Shown here: positions 7,617 through 14,571 of the stretch, piece by piece
Layout of the letters: the number at the start of each line of letters is the position of its first letter
Position numbering within the stretch: position 1 is the first letter of the stretch
Assembly: GCA_019894875.1 (NCBI GenBank)
Contig: JAGXNR010000054.1
Coordinates: forward strand, 1-17,136
From: Promethearchaeota archaeon
Lineage (GTDB): Archaea > Asgardarchaeota > Lokiarchaeia > Sigynarchaeales > SOKP01
DNA: 17,136 nucleotides
Direction of reading: 5' to 3'
Notes under the pieces: generated by a model
The model's database searches: none
The model's input: the letters and a program-made list of their open reading frames with translations, nothing else
What the model was told of the DNA's origin: nothing
Program-made: the position numbers and the translations under genes

Positions 7617-9085
7617 CCTTCATTAGTACCTCTTGAGATGTCTCTTAAAGCGATGTCTTTTGTTTTTCCGATTAGGATATTAGTATCCTCCCCTCTTTTT
7701 GTTATTTCTTCATATTGCATGCCTAACTCTCTTGCTAAGATCTCAATAACGCGGGGACGACAAAAACCTCCCTGACATCTACCCATACCTGGTCTACAGC
7801 GGAACTTAATTCCATCAACAGTTTTAGATCCAACAGGTGCATGGATTGCGTCGATTATTTCTCTCTCGGGAATATTTTCACATCTACAGATGATTCTTCC
7901 CCATGTAGGGTCTTCATGTATTTTAGTATCAAGTTCTTCTTTAGTAAAATCTTTGAAACGATCCGGTTTAGGTCGAATAGGATTATAATCTTCTCGTATT
8001 TTTAATTCTATCCCTAATAATTCAAGATAATCAACAATTTTCTCCGCAATAGCAAAAGTTGCTGTTAACCCGGGAGATAATATACCCGCTACATTAATAA
8101 AGCCATAAACATCAGTATTATCGATTATAAAATCATATTCATCTGGTACAGCCCTAAGACCAGCAAAATTTCTAATTGAACTCCTCAGAGGTAGATTAGG
8201 GACTAGTTTTTTAGCACCATCTAAAATTTCCTTTAATCCTGCTGTTGTTGTTGAGAGATCCTCACGATCAGTAACATTTTGAGCATTAGGTCCAACGAAA
8301 GTATTACCATGTAAAGTGGGACAGACTAATATTCCCTTTGAGATTTTAGTAGCCATAGGAAAAAGTACTTTATTTAGTTGGAGGGCATTTCTATCGAATA
8401 TAATATATTCACCCTTTCTAGGCATAATACTGAAATAATCTAATCCTAACATTTTAGATATAGTAGAAGCGTGCAATCCTGCGGCATTAACTAAATTTTT
8501 CCCTTGAAATTCTCCCTTATAGGTGCTTACGGTAAATATATAGTCTTGATGTTTGATTTTTACAACCTCATGATTCCTGAAAAATTTAACTCCGTTAAAA
8601 ACAGCATTCTCCGCCAAAGCAAATGTTAATTCGTATGGACTGACAATACCGGCAGATGGGGCATGTAATACACCAACAACATCCTCTGTTAAGTTTGGTT
8701 CCATTTGTAATATCGTATCTTTGTCAAATATTAATTCTAAATCAGGTATTCCATCTTCAATGCCTTTCCTCTTTACATCATCCAATTCTTTAATCTGCTC
8801 ATCTTCTAAAGCAACAACAAAAGATCCTATTCGTTTAAATGGAAAGTTTAACTCCTTCACTGCTTCCGTATAGAGTTTATTCCCCTTAATACACAAATGT
8901 CGCTTAATGTATTCTCTAGGAGATGAATAACCTGCATGAACAACTCCAGAATTAGCTTTAGTTGTCCCTGAAGCAATTTCTGCTTCCTTTTCCAATACAC
9001 ATATCTTTAAATCATATTTAGAAAGTGTTCGAGCTATACAGCAGCCTGTTACTCCTCCACCTATTATAATAACATCGTAGATCAA
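7613..9085 (-). CDS. glpA: FAD-dependent glycerol-3-phosphate dehydrogenase, GlpA-like, with BFD [2Fe-2S] domain
   Basis: Flavoenzyme of 490 residues, predicted to oxidise sn-glycerol-3-phosphate to dihydroxyacetone phosphate. The DAO domain spans about 1-355: GGGVTG at 9-14, SGTTKANSGVVHAGY at 39-53, VNAAG at 199-203, and the FAD-closing VAGILSPGLTAT at 332-343. A BFD-like [2Fe-2S] domain follows with C400-x-C402 and C437-x4-C442; Cys430 is extra. The architecture matches anaerobic GlpA and its relatives. L-2-hydroxyglutarate oxidases share the DAO fold, so the substrate remains open. The start is TTG at 9085 because it gives the Rossmann motif at residue 9; only a weak GGG lies about 10 bases upstream. 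First gene of the trio with the disulfide-type flavoprotein and DUF1667. No glpC follows directly. Confidence 0.83.
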   Translation of the reverse strand: MIYDVIIIGGGVTGCCIARTLSKYDLKICVLEKEAEIASGTTKANSGVVHAGYSSPREYIKRHLCIKGNKLYTEAVKELNFPFKRIGSFVVALEDEQIKELDDVKRKGIEDGIPDLELIFDKDTILQMEPNLTEDVVGVLHAPSAGIVSPYELTFALAENAVFNGVKFFRNHEVVKIKHQDYIFTVSTYKGEFQGKNLVNAAGLHASTISKMLGLDYFSIMPRKGEYIIFDRNALQLNKVLFPMATKISKGILVCPTLHGNTFVGPNAQNVTDREDLSTTTAGLKEILDGAKKLVPNLPLRSSIRNFAGLRAVPDEYDFIIDNTDVYGFINVAGILSPGLTATFAIAEKIVDYLELLGIELKIREDYNPIRPKPDRFKDFTKEELDTKIHEDPTWGRIICRCENIPEREIIDAIHAPVGSKTVDGIKFRCRPGMGRCQGGFCRPRVIEILARELGMQYEEITKRGEDTNILIGKTKDIALRDISRGTNEG

Positions 9086-9152
9086 CTGAACGAGACCCTT
9101 TCAATTAAACTTATTTTTTCAATAATAACTATAAGTAAATTCTAATCTTGAA

Positions 9153-9162
9153 GAATATAAAT
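9153..9162 (-). promoter_or_regulatory. TATA box for the glpA-like operon
   Basis: The minus strand reads ATTTATATTC, preceded by a purine-rich AAAAGGT that could act as a BRE. The box is about 70 bases upstream of the TTG start, so a leader of roughly 45 bases is expected. It is identical over ten bases to the box at 5812-5821. Confidence 0.4.
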
Positions 9163-9219
9163 ACCTTTTAAATTCAGTAATAGGAAAACTAAATATTTCT
9201 GTAAGTCGATTTCCGTTTC

Positions 9220-9540
9220 TTAAAAAACGTAAATAGTGAGAAACCAGACTAAATTAAAAATGATGGCTGAGAGTATTAAAATTTTAGTTATTGGGTTAAA
9301 AAGCGTATTTTTTAATGATCGAGTAAGGTTCAATTCATGCTCATTGGGTAGTAGATCTTTAACTTGGTGATAATTAGGGTTCATTTCTTTTTTCAAATGT
9401 ATAGAGCCCAAAAATTTTGGATTAGAGATATTGTTGATCAGATGAGCTATATTATTGAAAGGGATAAAACTATTTCTATTAACTGAACTATATTCCTTAT
9501 TCTCCATAGAGTTCTTCTTACCGTTTTCTATCTCTTTCAT
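9220..9540 (-). CDS. Small hypothetical protein with a C-terminal membrane anchor
   Basis: Not recognised. It has 106 residues: a polar, Asn-rich N-terminal part (1-80) without clear domain motifs, then one hydrophobic segment at about 84-106 that runs to the very end of the protein. That is tail-anchored topology, with the N-terminal part in the cytoplasm. AAAGGAT on the minus strand lies about 7 bases upstream of the ATG at 9540 and supports expression. It is downstream of the longin-like gene on the same strand, 158 bases apart, so co-transcription is possible but not shown. A plus-strand frame at 9455-9652 overlaps it and is considered spurious. Confidence 0.6.
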   Translation of the reverse strand: MKEIENGKKNSMENKEYSSVNRNSFIPFNNIAHLINNISNPKFLGSIHLKKEMNPNYHQVKDLLPNEHELNLTRSLKNTLFNPITKILILSAIIFNLVWFLTIYVF

Positions 9541-9698
9541 ACTTTTATCCTTTAATTATGATACTTTTGTATCTAATTCAATATTAACAAATCTACATTC
9601 TCTTAAAATTTTTATGGTTATGAAAAAAAAATTTAAAATATTCATGGAATAAGAGCTAATGGACATGGTCAATAGGCATTTTAGTACTATTTTATATC

Positions 9699-10079
9699 TT
9701 ATTCTAATGAATTCTCAATGGAGTTAACGAAAGTATCGAAAAGACCCACTTCATTATCCCACTTCTTTAACATTTCTTCGGGGTATAATTCAAAAAATAT
9801 CTCTGAAATATTTTCTAATTCTTTTTGTATTTTTTTTACTTTTATACTACTTAAGGAATTAGCAACAAAAAGAAAATGGTTTCTTTTTATAATTGAAAAA
9901 CGAATACTACTTAACTCGAAGTTTGATATCCCCCCTTCGGTGAGTGTCTCTGCAAATGTACTTAGAGCACTCATAAGAGCCCCAAAGAGTTGTGGATCAA
10001 CTCTTGGATCTATCACACGGCTGTAAACAGTCGTGCCACCCTCAGTTAAAATCCATAAATCTCTTAGAAGTTTTGCCAT
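9699..10079 (-). CDS. Longin/roadblock-like small protein of Asgard type
   Basis: Protein of 126 residues with an alternating pattern that fits a profilin-like longin/roadblock fold: strand pair at 4-22 (LLRDLWILTEGGTTVYSRV), helix at 29-47, three strands at 51-75, and a long helix at 79-106 containing ELYPEEML. Such domains act as platforms for small Ras-like GTPases in archaea and eukaryotes (MglB, TRAPP, longin-SNARE families). The opening pattern of an LTE-G segment followed by VDPQLFGALMSAL is one I associate with Lokiarchaeal proteins from memory; it was not searched. No GTPase is in the window. The ATG at 10079 has no Shine-Dalgarno; a TATA-like CTATAATA about 25 bases upstream suggests a leaderless mRNA. 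The fold is inferred from pattern only. Confidence 0.72.
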   Translation of the reverse strand: MAKLLRDLWILTEGGTTVYSRVIDPRVDPQLFGALMSALSTFAETLTEGGISNFELSSIRFSIIKRNHFLFVANSLSSIKVKKIQKELENISEIFFELYPEEMLKKWDNEVGLFDTFVNSIENSLE

Positions 10080-10093
10080 GTTATTTATCTATT

Positions 10094-10118
10094 AGTAGTT
10101 TTATTATAGTTTACTACT
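10094..10118 (-). promoter_or_regulatory. Inverted repeat flanking the TATA-like box of the longin-like gene
   Basis: AGTAGT at 10094-10099 and ACTACT at 10113-10118 are perfect inverted arms around 13 bases that contain the minus-strand TATA-like CTATAATA. The position, 15-39 bases upstream of the ATG, fits an operator over the promoter. Six-base arms in A+T-rich DNA can also arise by chance. Confidence 0.25.
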
Positions 10119-10231
10119 TTGTTTATATTTATTATCAATTTTAAACTATAATTATATGCAGATATAATAATGTACTAAATAAAGAATTACTGATCTTGAA
10201 ATGTCGTTAATCCTAATAGAATATTGATTTT

Positions 10232-11128
10232 TTATATTAACCTCATTAATATCTCTTTGATATGATTTAATGCTGTTGAAAGATGGGCTTCATCAACATA
10301 AAATTTAGCTTCACAATTAGGAATTTTTTGACAAACGGATTGTGCCATCTTTTTTGGTACGCTTGTGTCTAAATCGCCATGCCAAAGATAAACCTTTATA
10401 TCTGGAGAAATATCAGTTAGTTTAAAATTCCAAGGTTTGACATATAATTGAGCTTCATGGAAAGGACCCATGATACCTTGACGAAAAGGTTCTGTCATTA
10501 AAGACACATACATCCTAAGTTTTTCTTTATCCTCAAAAATCTTCTTATCTGGCTCAGGTAAATTTTTACCCCTTTTTCGAAACTTTTTAAGTATTACTTC
10601 AATGTCTTTCTCCACTAATTTTTTTGATAATTTTGCTTGAAGCTTAAATAATAGTTTCAGGCGATTTGGGTTTTTTTGAGCTAATTCTAATTCTCTTCTA
10701 TTATTTTTTGCCATACCTTCAATTCCTAGTTCAATCGGACCTAATCCTGAAACAATCCCACAAGTAACTATTCGTTCTGGATTCTTATAAGCACATGCTA
10801 AGGCAAAAGGTGCGCCACCTGAACCACCTAACACCGAAAATCTATCGATTTTAAGCGAATTTGCAAGTTCAATAATATCGGATGACCAACTGAGAATCGA
10901 ATGGTCTAATGTGAAGTCTGATAGACCAAATCCGGGTCGATCTACAGCAATTATACGAACCTGATTTTCTATCTCTTCAATGTCATATATTTTAGGTTCA
11001 AGACGAGAAGACCCATGACCATGGAAATAAAAAATAGGTTTTCCCGCAACGTCTCCATACTCTGCATAACCAATTTTACGACCATCTTCCAAAACATATA
11101 ATTGATTTAACAAATCTTCTTCTGTCAT
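10232..11128 (-). CDS. Alpha/beta-fold hydrolase (soluble)
   Basis: Hydrolase of 298 residues. The oxyanion-hole segment is FHGHGSSR at 35-42. DRPGFGLSD is at 63-71. The nucleophile elbow GGSGGAP gives Ser103. The acid is Asp254 in HGDLDTSVP, and the catalytic His282 is in DEAHLS. All three triad residues are present in the usual order, with a helical cap between about 140 and 230 that is rich in Lys and Glu. There is no signal peptide, so it acts in the cytoplasm. The fold covers esterases, lipases, peptidases, haloalkane dehalogenases and others; the sequence does not tell which. It is transcribed away from the lactate genes, with 159 bases between the two start codons. The ATG at 11128 is preceded by the A+T-rich TATA-like ATAATATAAAAAT about 23 bases upstream. 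Confidence 0.85.
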   Translation of the reverse strand: MTEEDLLNQLYVLEDGRKIGYAEYGDVAGKPIFYFHGHGSSRLEPKIYDIEEIENQVRIIAVDRPGFGLSDFTLDHSILSWSSDIIELANSLKIDRFSVLGGSGGAPFALACAYKNPERIVTCGIVSGLGPIELGIEGMAKNNRRELELAQKNPNRLKLLFKLQAKLSKKLVEKDIEVILKKFRKRGKNLPEPDKKIFEDKEKLRMYVSLMTEPFRQGIMGPFHEAQLYVKPWNFKLTDISPDIKVYLWHGDLDTSVPKKMAQSVCQKIPNCEAKFYVDEAHLSTALNHIKEILMRLI

Positions 11129-11287
11129 TTTAATTTCGTATTATTTTTATATTATCATATTTTAGATTTCAGTTTTTAAATATTTTTTCAGTACTCATAA
11201 GATATTTTGTTATACGAAGTAACAAGTAAAAATATTAAAATCCTAACTTTTAGAATAATAAGTATTAACTAAAGATTATATCCTCTA
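11129..11287. promoter_or_regulatory. Divergent promoter region between hydrolase and lactate operon
   Basis: The 159 bases between two divergent starts are about four-fifths A+T. Toward the minus strand, ATAATATAAAAAT (near 11145-11157) fits a TATA box for the hydrolase. Toward the plus strand, AAAAATATTAAAA (near 11228-11240) could drive the GlcD-LarA pair with a leader of about 25-30 bases. No strong Shine-Dalgarno precedes the ATG at 11288. Confidence 0.35.
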
Positions 11288-13033
11288 ATGAGTCAGATCT
11301 ATAATAAAATCTCAGAAACCTTATTCCAAAAATTTGAGGAGATAGTTGGGAAAAATTACTTCTTTGCAGAAGAGGTACATAGATGGAGTTATAATTTTGG
11401 TAGTACAATGATAGAACCAGAATGGATTCCTGACCTAATTTTAATACCTCAAACTCCCAATCAAATTTCTGAGATTTTAAAACTTGCTAATGAGAACAAG
11501 ATCCCTGTAACACCAAGGGGAAGTGGAACAAGTTTATCAGCAGGACCCTTAACCCCCTATGGAGGTATAATATTAGATCTCAGTGTTATGAATGACGTAA
11601 TATCAATTGATATTGAGAATAATTTGGTTGAGGTGGAACCTGGGGTGATATGTGATGAATTGAATGAAAGATTAAAGCCTTATGGGTATTTTTTTCCTCC
11701 AGATCCAGGATCTAGTTCTGTTGCGACAATAGGGGGGATGGTAGCGACAAATGCAGGAGGTGTACAAGCATTTAAATATGGGGTAACTCAAAATTATGTA
11801 CTCTACTTAGAAGTAGTTTTTCCAGATGGTAATATAATGAAATTAGGGTCAAATGTATTGAAATCTGTCTCTTCCTACAATCTCAAAGATTTAATTATCG
11901 GTTCAGAGGGTACTTTAGCTGTTATTATAAAAATAGGATTAAAAATACGACCTTTACCGAAGGTTCGAAAAACAGGCTTTTTTATGTTTGATAACATAGA
12001 CAGTTTAGCGAAGGCGGTATTGGATATAAGAAGAAAAGGAATTGTTACTAATTTATTTGAATTTATGGATAAAATAACTGTAAAAGCAATTTTCGAATTC
12101 TTGGGGGGTGAATTTAAGCAATATCCAAAAGATTATGCACTTTTGGCTGAAATAGATGGCTTAAATGAAAGAGCTGTCCAAGAAGAGTTTTCAATATTAT
12201 TTGATATTATGATCATGAACAATCCTACCTTTTATAAAATCGCAAATAACCTGGAAGAACGAGAAATCTTAATAGGAGCTAGAAAAGCTGCACTTCCAGC
12301 TTATTGTAGGATAGGTCCTTCTTGTTGTGTTGAGGATTGCACAATAAAAATTACCGACTTTGCAGAAGTGATGAAAAAATTTGAGAATATTAGACAAGAG
12401 TTAGATATCCCTAATATAACAACGGCCATGGTTTGTCACATGGAGGGAAACATACATCCCACTTTCATATTTAATGAAAATGACCCTAAAGATCGTGAAG
12501 ATTTTAAAAAAGCAGTAGATCATTTGTATAAGAAGATAATCATCCCTGTTGGTGGGTCTATAACTGGAGAGCATGGAATAGGGAAAATAAAAACCCCTTT
12601 CTTAGTATTAGAGCATGGAAATGATGTAGTTGATTTGATGCATCAAATTAAGAAACTATTTGATCCTAATTTAATCTTAAATCCCGGAATGGGAAAGGGA
12701 GATATTCGCCCTTTAAAGTTAACTGAGTTGAATAGAAATTTAAAAAACCAACCAAATAAACTATTAGAATTAAATTGCATGAGATGTGGCTTTTGTCAAA
12801 CATCTTGTCCTTCTAGAATGGTTTATAAATCTGAAGCGTATAGCCCAAGAGGCCGATTAAGTCTGTTAAACTCATTAGTGCATGATGAACTAGATTCAGA
12901 AAGCAAAAAAATGATTAATGAAATTTTCCATACATGTACTCTTTGCGGATTATGTTATTCAAAATGCCCAGCAGGAGTAAAAACTCATGAAATATTTGAA
13001 AAAGCGAGGGAAATTCTTCATAAGAGAAGTTGA
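11288..13033 (+). CDS. GlcD-type FAD dehydrogenase fused to two [4Fe-4S] modules (probable D-lactate dehydrogenase)
   Basis: Predicted to oxidise D-lactate or another 2-hydroxyacid; 581 residues. FAD_binding_4 domain at about 48-220: PRGSGTSLSAGP at 76-87, PDPGSSSVATIGGMVATNAGG at 138-158, and GSEGTLAVI at 205-213. The FAD-oxidase C-terminal domain runs to LFDPNLILNPG (457-467), with GGSITGEHGIG at 422-432. Two ferredoxin-type clusters are fused at the C-terminus: C497-x2-C500-x2-C503-x3-C507-Pro and C550-x2-C553-x2-C556-x3-C560-Pro. The CCG domains that usually follow in fused or split GlcF partners are missing, so electrons must leave to another protein. The metal motif is shortened (HMEGNIH at 384-390, where HxGDGNxH is normal). 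It abuts larA, which supports lactate as substrate. Confidence 0.85.
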   Translation: MSQIYNKISETLFQKFEEIVGKNYFFAEEVHRWSYNFGSTMIEPEWIPDLILIPQTPNQISEILKLANENKIPVTPRGSGTSLSAGPLTPYGGIILDLSVMNDVISIDIENNLVEVEPGVICDELNERLKPYGYFFPPDPGSSSVATIGGMVATNAGGVQAFKYGVTQNYVLYLEVVFPDGNIMKLGSNVLKSVSSYNLKDLIIGSEGTLAVIIKIGLKIRPLPKVRKTGFFMFDNIDSLAKAVLDIRRKGIVTNLFEFMDKITVKAIFEFLGGEFKQYPKDYALLAEIDGLNERAVQEEFSILFDIMIMNNPTFYKIANNLEEREILIGARKAALPAYCRIGPSCCVEDCTIKITDFAEVMKKFENIRQELDIPNITTAMVCHMEGNIHPTFIFNENDPKDREDFKKAVDHLYKKIIIPVGGSITGEHGIGKIKTPFLVLEHGNDVVDLMHQIKKLFDPNLILNPGMGKGDIRPLKLTELNRNLKNQPNKLLELNCMRCGFCQTSCPSRMVYKSEAYSPRGRLSLLNSLVHDELDSESKKMINEIFHTCTLCGLCYSKCPAGVKTHEIFEKAREILHKRS

Positions 13034-13038
13034 GAAAA

Positions 13039-14313
13039 ATGGTAAAAATTGATTATGGTAAAAAGGGTTTAGAAATCTCGATGAATTCTCTATGGAATGT
13101 GACCGTTTTTCAACCAAAAGGGCAAAAATCTTTAGCGAATCCCATCAAGGAAATCAGGAAGGCTATTAAAAACCCAATTGAAGGACAATCCTTACGGAAC
13201 ATTATTAAAAACAAAAAACTCGTGAATAAAGTTTGTATAGTTGTATCAGATGCAACACGCCCAGTTCCCTCCCATATTATTCTTGAAGGGTTAATAGGAG
13301 AACTAAATGATTATGGAATTCAAGACAACCAAATATTAGTTTTAATTGCTACTGGCTTACATAGACCGTCAAGTTTAGATGAGATAGAGAGGATTGTTGG
13401 AAAAAACTTGATAAATAGATTAGAAGTTAAAAATCATATGGCTACAGATACAGATTCACTCCAATATTTTGGAACCACTAAAGAAAATATCCCAATCTAT
13501 GTCAATAGAAGATATAGCACAAGCGATGTAAAAATTATAACAGGATATGTAGAACCTCATTTTTTCTTTGGTTTTTCCGGGGGAAGAAAGTCAATTGTTC
13601 CTGGTATTGCTGGAAAGGAAACCATTCAAGCAAATCATTCAGCTAAGAATATTTCGTCACCTTTTTCCCGTTTCGGGATGTACAAAGAAAATATGCTTCA
13701 TAAAAATTCAATGGAAATATGTCAGATAGTAGGCGTGGATTTTACTGTTAATGTTTGTTTAAATGAAAACCATGAAATCGTAAAAGTTATAGCAGGAAAT
13801 TTCGAAAAAGTCTATGAAACTCTTGTAGATTACCAATATAAACAAGTTTTTACTAAAATCCAAGATCCCTATGATATCGTAATATGTGGAAATGGGGGGT
13901 ATCCATTAGATTTAAATTTGTATCAAGCAGTTAAAAGTATGGCTTTAGGGGAACTAGCAGTTAAAAAAAATGGGACAATAATTTCTGTGAATGAATGCAT
14001 TGATGGTATTGGTGAAGAGAACTTTAAGGAATTACTTTTTTCTGGGAAGAGTCATCAGGAACTCTACAATTTGATTCTGAATAGAGATATTGTAGTACCG
14101 GATCAATGGGAAATCCAAATTCTAGCACGTATTCTCATGAAAGCAGAAATTATTGTAGTATCAAGCCTTGAGGAACAGGAAATAGGCAATATAGGGTTAA
14201 AATACGCCAATAATATTGAAAACGCTATAAAAGTGTCTATCAAAAAGCATGGATCAAATGCAAGAATCTTAATTTTACCAAACGGTCCTCAAATCCTCCC
14301 CTTATTAAAATAA
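13039..14313 (+). CDS. larA: Nickel-pincer lactate racemase LarA
   Basis: Interconverts L- and D-lactate using the nickel-pincer nucleotide cofactor. With ATG at 13039 as start, the protein is 424 residues, and the residues known from Lactobacillus plantarum LarA fall in place: Asp71/Arg74 (DATRPVPSH), His108 (ATGLHRP), His174 (EPHFFFGFSGGRK), the cofactor-linked Lys184, His200 (ANHS) and Lys299 (YQAVK). A TTG at 13030 would add three residues and overlap the upstream stop by 4 bases; ATG is preferred because it gives the usual N-terminus (VKIDYGKKGLEI). It is translationally next to the GlcD-type gene (5 bases). LarA-family enzymes can racemise other 2-hydroxyacids, so the exact substrate is inferred. 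The cofactor genes larB, larC and larE are not in the window. Confidence 0.9.
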   Translation: MVKIDYGKKGLEISMNSLWNVTVFQPKGQKSLANPIKEIRKAIKNPIEGQSLRNIIKNKKLVNKVCIVVSDATRPVPSHIILEGLIGELNDYGIQDNQILVLIATGLHRPSSLDEIERIVGKNLINRLEVKNHMATDTDSLQYFGTTKENIPIYVNRRYSTSDVKIITGYVEPHFFFGFSGGRKSIVPGIAGKETIQANHSAKNISSPFSRFGMYKENMLHKNSMEICQIVGVDFTVNVCLNENHEIVKVIAGNFEKVYETLVDYQYKQVFTKIQDPYDIVICGNGGYPLDLNLYQAVKSMALGELAVKKNGTIISVNECIDGIGEENFKELLFSGKSHQELYNLILNRDIVVPDQWEIQILARILMKAEIIVVSSLEEQEIGNIGLKYANNIENAIKVSIKKHGSNARILILPNGPQILPLLK

Positions 14314-14390
14314 ACAATTAGATATTTGGTGATCTTAAGATGATATAAAATGCCTAAAATATCAAAACTTACGTTTTCCATTTAAAAATT

Positions 14391-14411
14391 TATCTTTTTT
14401 ACTAATTTTTT
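14391..14411 (+). terminator. T-tract terminator of the lactate operon
   Basis: Two T6 runs at 14395-14400 and 14406-14411 follow the larA stop by about 80-100 bases, in line with archaeal T-tract termination. No stable hairpin is needed or seen. Confidence 0.35.
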
Positions 14412-14433
14412 ATATGATTAGTTTAATTAATTA

Positions 14434-14468
14434 TTAAAGCTTTAAACCTTGATTCAAAAACGAATCAA
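14434..14468. promoter_or_regulatory. Palindrome and hairpin upstream of the membrane hydrolase gene
   Basis: TTAAAGCTTTAA at 14434-14445 is a perfect 12-base palindrome. Directly after it, TTGATTC (14449-14455) and GAATCAA (14462-14468) form a perfect 7-base inverted repeat with a 6-base loop. They lie 104-138 bases upstream of the ATG at 14572 and may be operator sites; nothing links them to a regulator. The rest of this 258-base intergenic region is A+T-rich without a gene. Confidence 0.25.
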
Positions 14469-14571
14469 ATCGTATAAGAATATAATCATCGGCCAAAAGC
14501 TAAGAACAATTACCAATCTCAATAATGCTGCATAATTAGTTAATTATCTAAAGACGATCGCGAACAGTGAA

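Noticed and set aside
9220..9540. Tail-anchored protein as a SNARE-like protein
   Set aside because: The region before the anchor contains prolines and no heptad repeat, so a SNARE helix is not supported.
9455..9652. Plus-strand frame of 65 codons with hydrophobic residues
   Set aside because: It overlaps the tail-anchored gene on the other strand, has no ribosome-binding site, and its hydrophobicity comes from reading A+T-rich antisense DNA.
13030..13032. TTG as the start of LarA, overlapping the upstream stop
   Set aside because: The ATG nine bases later gives the normal LarA N-terminus and length (424 residues) and places the His and Lys residues at their known positions.
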